Assembly: GCF_000685315.1 (NCBI RefSeq)
Contig: NZ_ARYM01000011.1
Location: 88,904 to 152,903, forward strand
Origin: Hyphomonas polymorpha PS728
GTDB lineage: Bacteria > Pseudomonadota > Alphaproteobacteria > Caulobacterales > Hyphomonadaceae
Length of the DNA: 64,000 bases
Direction of reading: 5' to 3'
The notes under the pieces were generated by a model. The model saw only the letters and a program-made list of their open reading frames with translations. It was not told where the DNA came from and ran no database searches. Shown here piece by piece: positions 36,701 through 45,665 of the stretch (position 1 is its first letter; every line of letters starts with the position of its first letter). The position numbers were made by a program, and so were the translations under genes.

Positions 36701-37052
36701 CCAGAGTGCCCCGCATTTGGAGGCCGGTGATCGAAATTCCATCAATCCGGGGGGTAAACAGCTTCGGCCAGGAAAGGCGCGCAATGATCTCCTCGGCTTC
36801 TGCCGGCACGTCTGGACCCGACGCGATGCGCACGCCTGTCAGGGTGGCGCCGCCAAGGCCGATACGGGTAAAACGGGCGTCGCAGATCAGATCCCGCTCG
36901 GCGCACCATGCGTCAAGCGCTTGTTCTGCAAGGGGTTTTCGTAGCATCCAGACAAGGCCGGTGGAGGCTACGACGAGGATGGCAGAGCCATAGAGCAGCC
37001 GTCTCGGCCAGACATGCTGGCGAGGTGACGCCTCCCCTGAGAGGCGCTTCAT
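33747..37052 (-). CDS. ydbH: YdbH-like AsmA-family intermembrane lipid transport protein
   Basis: An about 1101-residue protein with a single N-terminal helix (LLYGSAILVVASTGLVWML, about residues 18-36) and a very long periplasmic part rich in short beta-strand repeats, as in the bridge proteins YhdP, TamB and YdbH. The C-terminal half contains GEFNGDAAFTINGGDIQGTADLTLSNFGF and GGELALAPLDWSLSEGADQRVEV, matching the YdbH C-terminal pattern. By family knowledge it spans the envelope and moves phospholipid to the outer membrane with YnbE and YdbL, all encoded here. Start at 37052 (MKRLSG) is the best ATG; an upstream extension overlaps the divergent M23 gene. Confidence 0.85.
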   Translation of the reverse strand: MKRLSGEASPRQHVWPRRLLYGSAILVVASTGLVWMLRKPLAEQALDAWCAERDLICDARFTRIGLGGATLTGVRIASGPDVPAEAEEIIARLSWPKLFTPRIDGISITGLQMRGTLDATGLKFYGLERLAAPSGEGGAAAPPIDIRDARIYLQTPFGAAAATLNVSGSFPENATASLALDPARLALGDARMVLGEALLKARITGGEVTGELRLASDSAQAGGYTASGFSLAAETSFPLSGDGATSFEWSARLAQGASPEASLSGLRTRGRAEFDVLPDMSAGSILDALTLAVAQVEFDRAEASGWSVGESAFNTELEGSSGAFQGPVSLEASNLAGPPGTATEWRLAGDLARSADRRVDFTGGVQLNGTALTAETLAPVTNALKLPGVLEAHGAALSGALTRASKDFDTAFGLRATLRDGDLRVDADGPSALAAASGLRLEADGPDGGSWLRVQGGDVLMSGSLRLSGGGMPRMAADLGTTRLSQTSLSLEGASLNLAPWSAGGRTIAADFSAFDYTAEAGGYQARGQGEFTLTGELEGVTLQRTRLAGGLSAVQDAAGLRVQSDGKPCLAVTSDGIVTGGITIPRAAFNICPVDGRFIRQGTPLSGAASLGNVDVPMQFSGGEGTLALRSAKVNWTLSNGFQMIVGADTLSMPMTLGENTLTIDSGAPEIRLATGSGPVRILAGLGQTQFGGGMIPANVSAAHFGFEGTSAPGGLSGDVSVRSVRIADTLEDPIYEPVLGDFAGRIEGQRLVASGPLRLEMSGTQIAEARADINIFDLEGTAAINSERLVFFPGGIQPSMISRRLVGLFTAAEGEFNGDAAFTINGGDIQGTADLTLSNFGFQTTRLGRVSGIAGNVRFTDVMKLTTAPQQEITISSVNPGIPFSNGRVLFNLEEGKTLHLDEVSFPFAGGELALAPLDWSLSEGADQRVEVTASRINLTQLIEVLKLPDTAAEGTVSGSFPIEFTPTSVYVRDARLRADEGGRLSYTGGAVNAAAENDPTAAMAFNALRDLEFYVLEVSLSGDLADQMQAGIILAGRNIRSVPVGGAITMPPGQAFEFSMNFNLPLTQLIEQGLQSANASTLIDIATGLEEGGQPPPE

Positions 37053-37249
37053 TTCTGAAGAGTCGACAGGCTTCACTGGTCCGACCGGCTTGCTTCTTGC
37101 TTCCACTACGCCATAAAGTCCTAAAGTGGCATGTAATTCAGGCGTTCCAACCTCTCGAATCCTTAAGTTGATCAGGAGACGAAAATAGGGCGCTGAAGTT
37201 CCATTCCAGCCCGAAGGGCCGGGGGGCGTCAGAAGACAGGATACCGAGC

Positions 37250-38620
37250 TTGAACCAGGACGACTTTCCCATCGCCCCGGCAAACCCGCCGAAACGCAAC
37301 CTTTCCCAGGGCATGAAAAGCCTCGTTGTGCTGGGTGTTCTTGGGTCAGCTTCCGCGCTGGCAGGACTGGTGATGGCCGGGCGGCCGGACGCGGCGATAG
37401 TGCATACGGCAGACGCGGCAGTGCCCCTGCCCCTGGCCGCGCGGCTGGTGTCAGCGGTGGACGTGGCCGATATGCCGCGCCAGCTGGTGAAGGCTGAAGG
37501 CAAGCTGGAGCGGAACGAAACCCTGACGGGCCTGGTCAGCCGGCTGGGCGCGCCTGTGGGCGAAGCCAATGCCGCGCTGCAGGCTGTCTACAGCAAGGAT
37601 CTGATCGATCACCGCCGCCTGCGCCCCGGCCTGCAAGCGGAAACCTTCGTGGAAGACGGCCGGCTGACGGCGCTGGCGATCAAGGCGGACGCCGATCGCA
37701 GCCTGCTGGTGACGCGCACGCTGGAGGGCGGCTGGCAGGCAACACAGCTGAACGCGAAACTGATCCCCAGCTACAAGCGGGTGGCCGCAGAGATTGACGG
37801 ATCGATCTATAACGCAGCCCTGAAGCTGGGCGCGGGGGATCAGCAGGTCGTCGATTTTGCCAGCGCCTTTGCCTATGACATTGACTTTCAACGGGAAATT
37901 CACCCCGGCGACCGGTTCGAGATTTTCTTCGAGACCTTCGTGGATGAGCGCGGCAACCCCGTGCGCCATGGCGAGGTGCTGTATGCGGCGCTCGACGGGA
38001 AGGCGCTGAAGCGCGGCTTCTACCGCTTTGCGCCCAGCGATGACGGCGTGCCGGATTATTTCGATGAAAAGGGCGAAAGCGCCACGAAATTCCTGATGAA
38101 GACGCCGATCAACGGGGCACGCATCTCCTCCAATTTCGGCACGCGGCGCCACCCCATCTCGGGCTATACCCGCCTGCACAAGGGTACCGATTTTGCCGCC
38201 CCCACGGGCACGCCGATCTACGCTGCCGGCTCGGGCACCGTGCAGCGGGCAAGCTGGAATGGCGGCTATGGCAACTTCATCAAGATCAAGCATACGCGCG
38301 GTTATGAGACCGCCTATGCCCACCTCTCGCGCTATGCCAAGGGCCTGAAGCCGGGCATGAAAGTGCGCCAGGGGGATGTGATCGGTTATGTCGGCTCCAC
38401 CGGCGCTTCGACCGGCCCACACCTGCATTATGAAGTGTATGTGGACGGCAAGCCGGTGAATGCGATGTCGCTGAAACTGCCGACGGGGCGGAAGCTTTCC
38501 GAAGAACCGGCCATGCTGGCCGAGTTCATGCAGTACAAGCAGAGCATCGACTCCCTGCGCAATGGCGGGACCGGGCCGATGGCTCAACTGATGCCTCAGG
38601 AAGTGCCTGTAAGCCCCTGA
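37250..38620 (+). CDS. M23-family peptidoglycan endopeptidase-fold protein 1
   Basis: A 456-residue protein (TTG start at 37250, with an ATG alternative at 37313). One N-terminal membrane helix (LVVLGVLGSASALAGLVMAG) anchors it facing the periplasm, then a LysM-like/helical N-domain (ETLTGLVSRLGAPVGEAN), then a LytM domain in which H310 and D314 (LHKGTDFAAP) and H391/H393 (PHLHYEVY) form a complete zinc site, so it is likely active. It could cut peptide cross-links or activate amidases. It is divergent from ydbH and followed by a close paralogue after 134 bp. Confidence 0.88.
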   Translation: MNQDDFPIAPANPPKRNLSQGMKSLVVLGVLGSASALAGLVMAGRPDAAIVHTADAAVPLPLAARLVSAVDVADMPRQLVKAEGKLERNETLTGLVSRLGAPVGEANAALQAVYSKDLIDHRRLRPGLQAETFVEDGRLTALAIKADADRSLLVTRTLEGGWQATQLNAKLIPSYKRVAAEIDGSIYNAALKLGAGDQQVVDFASAFAYDIDFQREIHPGDRFEIFFETFVDERGNPVRHGEVLYAALDGKALKRGFYRFAPSDDGVPDYFDEKGESATKFLMKTPINGARISSNFGTRRHPISGYTRLHKGTDFAAPTGTPIYAAGSGTVQRASWNGGYGNFIKIKHTRGYETAYAHLSRYAKGLKPGMKVRQGDVIGYVGSTGASTGPHLHYEVYVDGKPVNAMSLKLPTGRKLSEEPAMLAEFMQYKQSIDSLRNGGTGPMAQLMPQEVPVSP

Positions 38621-38754
38621 ACAGCCATCAGAATTCTTAACCCACAGCGAGACTGGCTGCGCAAGAATCTCTCCTCTGGGGCGATTCTGGTCCCTTTCTT
38701 GCTTCCTGACTGCCAGACCTAGGCCCTTCTCGGCCCCTGGATGGGAGAAACGGC

Positions 38755-40128
38755 ATGAAACGAACGCGAAAGCCGCCTCGGATTCCTGTCGCCGTACGGC
38801 GTCTGGACATGACTTCCCGTACCGCCGAACGCATCGGCGGCGGCGCGGTCATTCTCATCATACTGGCGCTTTTCCTGCTGGTGCGGGCCGAACCGGAAAC
38901 CCTGAAGCCGCTGAGCCTGCTGCAGATCAACGATTTGCGCGCTGAAGCGGGGCAAACTGAAACCGTGACCCGCAATGGCACGGTAACGGCCAGTGTTTCG
39001 GCTATGGATGTGCTCGAAGTGCTGGGCGCGAGCCCGGAAGATGCCACGGCCGCGGCCGTTGCGCTGCGCGACGCCTCGCCCACGCGCGGCCAGCGCCTGC
39101 GCCCCGGCACGGCGCTGTCGGCATGGTTCGAGGCGGGCGAAGACGGGCGCGAGCGCCTGGCCGGCGTCAGCGCCAAGCTGAGCCCCAAGGCCACCCTGGT
39201 GGCCAGCCGGAGCAGCGATGGCCGCTTCAAGGCCAATCTTCTATCCGCCCGCACGACCACAGCCCTGCACCGCGTCGCGGGCCGCATCGACACGAGCCTC
39301 GCCGACGCCATCATCGCCGGAGGCGGTACCCGCCAGCATGCCGACATGTTTGCCGGCCTCTTCCCCGAAGACCCTGCCCTGGCCAAAGGCGGGCGCAAGG
39401 GCGAGCGGTTTGATGCTGTGATTGAAGTGGTCACCGATGAGCGCGGCAATTTCCTGGAGGCAGGCGATCTTGTCTTTGCCGCCTTCAATGGCGCCAAAAC
39501 CTCCGGCAGCTGGTACCGGTTTACGCCGGAAGATACGGGCCTGCCCGAATTCTTCAGCCGCAGCGGCGTTGCAGGCGACGAATTCCTGCTGCGCGATCCG
39601 GTGCGCGGGGGCGAGATGAGCTCCGGCTTCGGCAACCGCATGCACCCCATCACCGGCGAAATGCTGCTGCATGCCGGTATCGATTTCCGTGCGCCGGTGG
39701 GTACGCCGATCCGCGCGGCCGGCTCGGGCCTCGTGACCGACATGCGGTATGGCGAAGGCTATGGCTGGTTTGTCCGCATACGGCATGAGCGCGGCTATGA
39801 AACCGTCTATGCGCATATGTCCGGATTTGCCGAAAACCTGACACCGGGACGCACCGTCATGCGCGGCGAGGTGATCGGCTATGTCGGCTCCACCGGCTCC
39901 AGCACCGGCGCGCATCTGCATTACGAAGTGCTACGCAACGGCTTCTATGTGAACCCGGAAACGCTGGCGCTGCCGACAGGCCGCGACATTACCGGCAACA
40001 AGACGGTGCTTGCCGCCTTCGAGGCCCAGCGCGACGCGATCGACACTTTCCGGAATGAAGCGGCTGGCGGCCAGCTTTTCGCCGCCACCGCCAGCACCGC
40101 CCGGATGACAAACGCCCCGGCGCCCTGA
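38755..40128 (+). CDS. M23-family peptidoglycan endopeptidase-fold protein 2
   Basis: A 457-residue paralogue of the previous gene with the same layout: membrane helix (AVILIILALFLLV, about residues 36-50), N-terminal domain, and LytM zinc domain with H306, D310 (LLHAGIDFRAP), H387 and H389 (AHLHYEVL) intact. The two share GDRFE/GERFD, RFxPxDxGxPxxF and RxHPI segments around the active site, so they arose by tandem duplication and have diverged in the N-terminal half. The ATG at 38755 follows GGGAGAAACGGC. It is convergent with clpB (45 bp between stops). Confidence 0.88.
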   Translation: MKRTRKPPRIPVAVRRLDMTSRTAERIGGGAVILIILALFLLVRAEPETLKPLSLLQINDLRAEAGQTETVTRNGTVTASVSAMDVLEVLGASPEDATAAAVALRDASPTRGQRLRPGTALSAWFEAGEDGRERLAGVSAKLSPKATLVASRSSDGRFKANLLSARTTTALHRVAGRIDTSLADAIIAGGGTRQHADMFAGLFPEDPALAKGGRKGERFDAVIEVVTDERGNFLEAGDLVFAAFNGAKTSGSWYRFTPEDTGLPEFFSRSGVAGDEFLLRDPVRGGEMSSGFGNRMHPITGEMLLHAGIDFRAPVGTPIRAAGSGLVTDMRYGEGYGWFVRIRHERGYETVYAHMSGFAENLTPGRTVMRGEVIGYVGSTGSSTGAHLHYEVLRNGFYVNPETLALPTGRDITGNKTVLAAFEAQRDAIDTFRNEAAGGQLFAATASTARMTNAPAP

Positions 40129-40172
40129 GGGACGCCGAGGCGATTATTCCGCTTACGATCCAATAAGCCCGA

Positions 40173-42791
40173 TCAGTTGAGCGCCGTCTTGCCTTTGGCG
40201 AAGGTGTTGGGCACGCCGTTGATGGAGAGGCCATCGCCTTCGACGCCGACATGGATTGTCTCGCCATCGAGGATGCGGCCTTCCAGCAGGAGGCGCGCGA
40301 GCGGGTCCTGCAGCTCTTTCTGGATCACGCGCTTCAGGGGCCGCGCGCCATAGACCGGATCATAGCCGCGCGCGGCCAGCCAGTTGCGGGCGTCCAGGCT
40401 GAGGTCGAGCTTCATCTTCCGGTCCTTGAGCAGCTTTTCGAGGCGGCTCATCTGGATGTCGACGATATGGTCGATCTCGCCGCGGCCCAGCCGCTTGAAG
40501 AAGACGATCTCGTCGATCCGGTTGATGAATTCCGGGCGGAAATGACGGCGGATGGCGGCCATCACATGCTCGCGGGCGCTCTCGGAGACTTCGCCCTCTT
40601 CCCCGCTCGCCAGCGCGTCTGCGCCGAGGTTCGAGGTCATGATGATGATCGTGTTCTTGAAATCCACCGTGCGGCCCTGGCCATCGGTGAGGCGGCCATC
40701 ATCGAGCACCTGAAGCAGCGTATTGAAAAGGTCCGGATGGGCCTTCTCCACCTCGTCGAACAGGACGACCTGATAGGGCCGGCGCCGGACAGCCTCGGTC
40801 AGCACGCCGCCTTCATCATAACCGACATAGCCCGGAGGCGCGCCGATCAATCTGGCCACGGAGTGTTTCTCCGAGAACTCGGACATGTCGAGCCGCAGGA
40901 TGGCGGTGTCGTCATCGAACATGAATTCGGCGAGCGCCTTGGTCAGCTCCGTCTTGCCGACGCCCGTGGGGCCGACGAAGAGGAACGAGCCGATGGGACG
41001 GTTCGGATCCTGCAGGCCGGCGCGGGCCCGGCGCACGGCATTGGAGACGGCGACGAGCGCGTCTTCCTGGCCGACGACGCGGCCCCGCAGGGAATCTTCC
41101 ATGCGCAGCAGTTTCTCGCGCTCCCCTTCCATCATCTTGTCGACGGGGATGCCGGTCCATTTGGAGACGACGCCCGCGATATGCTCTGGACGGACGACTT
41201 CGGACACGAGGCCGCCTTCGGCGTCCCCCTTGGCCTCGACTTCCGCAATCATCTTTTCCAGCCGCGGGATGGTGGAAAATTTCAGCTCAGAGGCCTTGGC
41301 AAGGTCGCCCTGGCGCTGGGCCTCGGCCATGTCGGAGTAAGCCCGGTCGAGCTGTTCCTTGGCAGAGGCGGCGCCTTTCAGCTTGTCCTTCTCCGCGCTC
41401 CAGGCGGTGGTGAGTTCGCGCGAGCGGGTTTCGAGGCCCGCGATCTCGCCTTCCAGCGTTTTCAGCCGGTCCTGCGAGGCGGTGTCCTTTTCCTTCTTGA
41501 GGGCTTCAGCCTCGATCTTCAGCTGCAGCAGGCGGCGATCGATCTCGTCGAGTTCCTCAGGTTTTGAATCCACCTGCATGCGCAGGCGCGAGCCGGCTTC
41601 GTCCATCAGGTCGATGGCCTTGTCGGGCAGGAAGCGGTCCGTGATGTAGCGGTTCGAAAGCGTGGCGGCAGCAACAATTGCCGCATCCGATATGCGCACA
41701 CCGTGATGGGCCTCATAGCGGGCCTTCAGGCCCCGGAGGATCGAGATTGTGTCTTCCACAGTTGGCTCGTCGACATAGACGGCCATGAAGCGGCGGGCGA
41801 GCGCCGGGTCACCTTCGACATATTTGCGGTATTCGTCCAGCGTCGTGGCGCCGATACAATGGAGTTCGCCGCGCGCGAGCGCCGGTTTCAGGAGGTTGGA
41901 CGCATCCATGGCGCCTTCCGATTTGCCGGCGCCGACAAGCGTGTGCATCTCGTCAATGAAGAGGATGATGCCGCCTTCCGCCTGCTGAACTTCGTTCAGC
42001 ACGGCTTTCAGACGTTCTTCAAACTCACCGCGGAATTTGGCGCCCGCGATCAGCGCGCCCATGTCGAGCGCGAGAAGTTTCTTGTCCTTCAGGCTTTCGG
42101 GCACGTCGCCATTGACGATGCGCAGGGCAAGGCCTTCGGCAATGGCCGTCTTGCCGACGCCCGGCTCACCGATCAGGACGGGGTTGTTCTTGGAGCGGCG
42201 GGAAAGCACCTGGATCGCGCGGCGGATTTCCTCATCACGCCCGATCACCGGATCGAGCTTGCCTTCGCGGGCGTCCTTGGTCAGGTCGCGGGCGTATTTC
42301 TTGAGGGCTTCATAGCCTTCTTCCGCATTCTGACTGTCTGCCGTGCGGCCCTGGCGCAGCTGGGCGATGGCGCCTTCCAGCGTCTTGGGCGTCACGCCCG
42401 CATTCTTCAGAACGTCAGCAGCCGGGTCTCCGGCAAGGCCGGCAATGGCGAGCAACAGGCGCTCGGCGGTGACGAAAGCGTCACCGGCTTTCTTGGCGCC
42501 CGCCTCAGCGTCCTGGAAGAGTTTTGCGCCCGATTGTTCAAGGCGCAGGCCGCCTGCGCCGGCGCCGGAAACCTTTGGCAGTTTGCCAAGGGCCGTGTCG
42601 ACGCCCTGCACGGCCAGCTCCGGCCGGCCACCGGCCGCGCGGATGAGGTTCACCGCGAGCTGGTCACGGTCTTCAAGCAGGGTTTTCAGAATGTGCGCCG
42701 GTGTCAGCACCTGATGGCCAGCGGCCAGCGCGGAAGTTTGCGCGCCCTGGATGATGGCGCGGGCACGTTCGGTGTATTGGTCAAGGTTCAT
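40173..42791 (-). CDS. clpB: ATP-dependent disaggregase ClpB
   Basis: An 872-residue hexameric chaperone that extracts polypeptides from aggregates with DnaK. An N-terminal Clp-N pair, AAA+ module 1 (Walker A GEPGVGKT, about residue 200), the coiled-coil middle domain (about 400-520, with the [22 protein letters not shown] repeat), and AAA+ module 2 (GPTGVGKTE, about 605, and sensor/arginine finger motifs) are all complete. Full family length. Start at 42791 (MNLDQYTE) is well supported by MNLDQ..ERAR and a GGAGG-like site. Heat-shock control is expected by family; I saw no convincing sigma-32 site in the 120 bp upstream. Confidence 0.96.
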   Translation of the reverse strand: MNLDQYTERARAIIQGAQTSALAAGHQVLTPAHILKTLLEDRDQLAVNLIRAAGGRPELAVQGVDTALGKLPKVSGAGAGGLRLEQSGAKLFQDAEAGAKKAGDAFVTAERLLLAIAGLAGDPAADVLKNAGVTPKTLEGAIAQLRQGRTADSQNAEEGYEALKKYARDLTKDAREGKLDPVIGRDEEIRRAIQVLSRRSKNNPVLIGEPGVGKTAIAEGLALRIVNGDVPESLKDKKLLALDMGALIAGAKFRGEFEERLKAVLNEVQQAEGGIILFIDEMHTLVGAGKSEGAMDASNLLKPALARGELHCIGATTLDEYRKYVEGDPALARRFMAVYVDEPTVEDTISILRGLKARYEAHHGVRISDAAIVAAATLSNRYITDRFLPDKAIDLMDEAGSRLRMQVDSKPEELDEIDRRLLQLKIEAEALKKEKDTASQDRLKTLEGEIAGLETRSRELTTAWSAEKDKLKGAASAKEQLDRAYSDMAEAQRQGDLAKASELKFSTIPRLEKMIAEVEAKGDAEGGLVSEVVRPEHIAGVVSKWTGIPVDKMMEGEREKLLRMEDSLRGRVVGQEDALVAVSNAVRRARAGLQDPNRPIGSFLFVGPTGVGKTELTKALAEFMFDDDTAILRLDMSEFSEKHSVARLIGAPPGYVGYDEGGVLTEAVRRRPYQVVLFDEVEKAHPDLFNTLLQVLDDGRLTDGQGRTVDFKNTIIIMTSNLGADALASGEEGEVSESAREHVMAAIRRHFRPEFINRIDEIVFFKRLGRGEIDHIVDIQMSRLEKLLKDRKMKLDLSLDARNWLAARGYDPVYGARPLKRVIQKELQDPLARLLLEGRILDGETIHVGVEGDGLSINGVPNTFAKGKTALN

Positions 42792-42910
42792 GGGTTCATC
42801 CCCTTCTGGAGGCAGATTGTAATGCTTGCCGGCCCCGCTCAGCGGCAGCCGTCTCGATGAAGCCGATGTGGGAATGCCGGGCGAAAGCTGCAAGCACTTG
42901 CCGCGCAAAA

Positions 42911-42938
42911 CGAAACGCCCCGCTGGAGGGCGGGGCGT
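42911..42938 (-). terminator. Rho-independent terminator of the DUF4167 gene
   Basis: Perfect 9 bp stem ACGCCCCGC (42915-42923) with GCGGGGCGT (42930-42938), 6-base loop. On the minus strand it is followed by TTTCGTTTT. It separates DUF4167 from clpB. Confidence 0.8.
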
Positions 42939-42968
42939 CGCAGTAGATTTACGTAGACCGGTGGCGGA

Positions 42969-43703
42969 TCAGTCGGTTGTCTCGGCTGGCGCGGTTTCCT
43001 CGGCCGACGGGCGGCGGCGGCCGCGCGAGAGGGTTTTCATCACGCCATCGGTTTCGGAAACAGCCTCGGAGGCGCCGTCTTCTTCCTTCTGGCGGGGAGC
43101 GCGCTCCTCGCGGGCCTTGTAGGGCTTGCGGCGGCCTGCGCTGCGGCTGCCCCGCTCTGCGCGGTCGCGCTCAGCCGGGGCGGCCTCTTCGGCAGCGGCT
43201 TCCTCGGCCTGCTCAGCAGACGAATCATCGGCCTCGTCATCGGTATCGATCACGCGGAGCGAATCGGCGCGCTCGCCTTCATCCTCGTGACGGGAATGGG
43301 TGGAAGTGACAACGACGGCCTCGCCCGCATCCTCTTCGCCGGTATCGGCGCCTTCGGAGGGCTGGTTGCCGCGATAATCCCGGTCACCGTTCGGGCGATT
43401 GTCGCGATCATCGCGCCGGTCGCCCCGGTTCTGGTGCTGCTGTTGCTGCTGGTTACGCGCTTCGAGCTGCTTGGCGACGATGCGCTGATAATGCTCGGCG
43501 AACTGGAAATAGGCTTCGGAGAGAATGCGGTCGCCGCTGGTCTGCGCGTCACGGGCGTATTGAAGGTATTTCTCCAGAACCTGCTGGGCGGAACCGCGGA
43601 TCTTCACGTCCGGACCGACACTCTCATAGTGGCGGTTGGGATTGTTGAAAGCATTCTGCGGATTGCCGCCTGAGCGTCTGTTGCGCCCGCGTGAGCGTTT
43701 CAT
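42969..43703 (-). CDS. DUF4167 domain protein
   Basis: A 244-residue protein. The N-terminal 80 residues are the DUF4167 domain: RNPQNAFNNPNRHYESVGPDVKIRGSAQQVLEKYLQYARDAQTSGDRILSEAYFQFAEHYQR, with a conserved helical HYxR-type end. The rest is acidic and low-complexity, with long Glu/Ala runs and a basic Arg/Lys segment (RKPYKAREERAPR), suggesting a disordered tail. The family is restricted to alphaproteobacteria and has no known role; RNA binding has been guessed from its charge. It follows prmC on the same strand with 220 bp between, and is followed by a strong terminator. Confidence 0.8.
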   Translation of the reverse strand: MKRSRGRNRRSGGNPQNAFNNPNRHYESVGPDVKIRGSAQQVLEKYLQYARDAQTSGDRILSEAYFQFAEHYQRIVAKQLEARNQQQQQHQNRGDRRDDRDNRPNGDRDYRGNQPSEGADTGEEDAGEAVVVTSTHSRHEDEGERADSLRVIDTDDEADDSSAEQAEEAAAEEAAPAERDRAERGSRSAGRRKPYKAREERAPRQKEEDGASEAVSETDGVMKTLSRGRRRPSAEETAPAETTD

Positions 43704-43923
43704 TCGGGATATCCTGTTTCAAAGTGTGCCTAAAATTGCCGGCAAGCAGTTGTCAGAACCGTCAGCTTCTGCGTGCAGGTGGGGCCTGAGTATCGACGCT
43801 GCCGTTTCAACCGATCCCTGGCGGGAGCTTGCATCTACACCCGCAGGAAATTGCGGGCGGCCCCTCACCGAACCCTTATGTAACGTGGAATGCGGGGTCC
43901 GCCAAGGGAAAATGTAAGCAGAA
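43704..43923. other. 220 bp spacer between prmC and DUF4167 genes
   Basis: Upstream region of the DUF4167 gene and downstream region of prmC. It contains no open frame with coding character on either strand and no strong terminator. The promoter of the DUF4167 gene is expected here but no consensus is clear. Confidence 0.5.
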
Positions 43924-44781
43924 TTAACGGGGTCTGCAGCCCGCCACCCAGCGGTCATTGCTGCCCAGATCCTGACCGGAGGCGAGGCTTTCAAAGCCCG
44001 CCAGCGCCATCAGGCCCAGAACGGCCTCTTTCTGGTCATAGCCGATCTCCAGCACCAGCCAGGCGCCGGGCTTCATGCCGGCCGCGCCCAGCGCGATGAT
44101 CTCCCGGTAGCAGTTGAGCCCGTCCTGGCCGCCATCAAGCGCCATCAGCGGCTCATGTTTGCGCACTTCCGGCTCAAGCCCGGCAATCACATCCGAGGCG
44201 ATATAGGGCGGGTTGGAGATGATGAGGTCCGCCTTGGGCCAGCCTTGCCAGTTTGCCCAGCTGCCGATGAAGATGGCGGAGCGATCCGTCAGGCGGTGCT
44301 TTTCCAGATTCGCGCGGGCGAGCTGCGCGGCTTCCGGGCTTGCTTCCACCCCCTCCCCGCTGGCCTCCGGGCGCTGGGTGAGCAGCGCGGCGAGGAGGCA
44401 GCCGGTGCCGGTGCCGAGATCTGCCAGCCAGAGCGGGCCATCCTTGGGCAGGCGATCGAGCGCCGCAGTGACGACGCACTCGCTGTCGGTGCGCGGAATG
44501 AGGGCGCGCGCATCGGTAACGATGTCGAGGCCGTAGAAATGCGTCTCGCCCATGATGTGCTGGGCCGGCTCGCGCGCGGCCCGGCGCGCAACGGCGGCGA
44601 GGAAATCTTCTTCCACCGTTTTGGGCACCGGCGAATTTCCGGCCGAAATCAACGCCAGATGCGACCCGCCGAAGGCATGGATCATCAGCATCATCGCTTC
44701 TGACCGCGCGCGGTCCAAGCCCGCTTCCCGGAAGCGCCGGGCCGCCAGGCTGATCAGTTCGTCATAGGTGGGCGGCTTCAC
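43924..44781 (-). CDS. prmC: Peptide chain release factor N5-glutamine methyltransferase
   Basis: A 285-residue SAM-dependent methyltransferase that modifies the Gln of the GGQ motif in release factors. It has an N-terminal helical domain (about 1-85), the SAM-binding LADLGTGTGCLLAAL, and the substrate-binding NPPY motif in LIISNPPYIASD. It overlaps the upstream aspartic protease gene by 4 bp, and prfA lies one gene further upstream, so enzyme and substrate are made from one transcript. Confidence 0.93.
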   Translation of the reverse strand: MKPPTYDELISLAARRFREAGLDRARSEAMMLMIHAFGGSHLALISAGNSPVPKTVEEDFLAAVARRAAREPAQHIMGETHFYGLDIVTDARALIPRTDSECVVTAALDRLPKDGPLWLADLGTGTGCLLAALLTQRPEASGEGVEASPEAAQLARANLEKHRLTDRSAIFIGSWANWQGWPKADLIISNPPYIASDVIAGLEPEVRKHEPLMALDGGQDGLNCYREIIALGAAGMKPGAWLVLEIGYDQKEAVLGLMALAGFESLASGQDLGSNDRWVAGCRPR

Positions 44782-45665
44782 GCACGCGGCTCCAGCCAGA
44801 TCCGGTTGCCTTCATAATCGACGACAATGCGGAAATGGCGCAGCACCGAGACGCCGACATTGGCATCTGCCCCCTTCTCATGAGGGGAGACGGCCGCCGT
44901 CACATCCTTCAGCGTCAATCCGCCAATCTCAAGCGTCTCTATACGGACGAGCGTGCGTTCGACATCTCCGCCAATGCCGCCGCCCATCTTGGTGCCAAGG
45001 ATGTTATCCGGCGCCAGCAGGCCGGCGCGCTCAGCAAAGGCCCGGCTGAGCAGAACTTCATTGCCATTGCCAAGATCAAAATCGGCCAGCACCGGAACCC
45101 CGTTGATTGCCGCGCCGAGCTGCTTGATGCCGTGGGCGTCCTGCAGCGACAGCGGATCGGACGCGGGCAGAGCCTCCGCGCCGGTCTCTTCGATGCGGCC
45201 AGCCTCAATGTCCATCGCATAGATGCCGGCGTCAAAAAATTCCCGGCCGAGCACCACGGTCAGCGGCGCGCCGACGACGCGCTGCGAAATATCCGTCAGG
45301 TCAAGGATGGCCACCATCCGGTCCTGCAGCGTCTTTCCCGCCGCCTTCAGCGTGACGCCTTCTGCAAACTGAACGCTTTGCGTGCCCGCGCCCGTGCCCC
45401 TTGCCTCTTCCTCGCCGAAGGCGGCGAGACCGGCAGTGGCGGCAAAGGCGGTGTCCAGCAGGGTCATCTCCGCGCCGGAATCCAGAAGCGCCTCCGTGGC
45501 GATGCCCTGAACGTCAACCGGCAGGAAAATCCTGTTGCCCACCACGCGCAGATTGGCCTGCGCTGCGGCCAGCGAGGGTGTTGCAGCCGGAACGGCCGCA
45601 GGCGCGCTGGCGCAAGCGGCGAGACCGGCCATGCAGACACCAAGCCAGGCAAAGCGCGGACGCAT
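44778..45665 (-). CDS. Retropepsin-like aspartic protease lipoprotein
   Basis: A 295-residue lipoprotein (GLAAC, lipid Cys at residue 18) with two homologous halves of a retropepsin-type fold. The first half has a canonical D62-S-G (LLDSGAEMTLL) and the second has D197-L-G-N (ADFDLGNGNEVLL), so one catalytic aspartate motif is clear and the other is modified to DLGN. Such paired-domain proteins in proteobacteria are envelope proteases of unknown target. It is placed between prfA and prmC with 1 bp and 4 bp overlaps, which ties its expression to translation termination genes, although its location should be the envelope. Confidence 0.8.
   Translation of the reverse strand: MRPRFAWLGVCMAGLAACASAPAAVPAATPSLAAAQANLRVVGNRIFLPVDVQGIATEALLDSGAEMTLLDTAFAATAGLAAFGEEEARGTGAGTQSVQFAEGVTLKAAGKTLQDRMVAILDLTDISQRVVGAPLTVVLGREFFDAGIYAMDIEAGRIEETGAEALPASDPLSLQDAHGIKQLGAAINGVPVLADFDLGNGNEVLLSRAFAERAGLLAPDNILGTKMGGGIGGDVERTLVRIETLEIGGLTLKDVTAAVSPHEKGADANVGVSVLRHFRIVVDYEGNRIWLEPRA

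Noticed and set aside
42791..42914. Sigma-32 promoter upstream of clpB
   Set aside because: A CTTG...CCCACAT pair is present but its spacing of 16-18 bp does not fit the heat-shock consensus well, so it is not listed as a feature.
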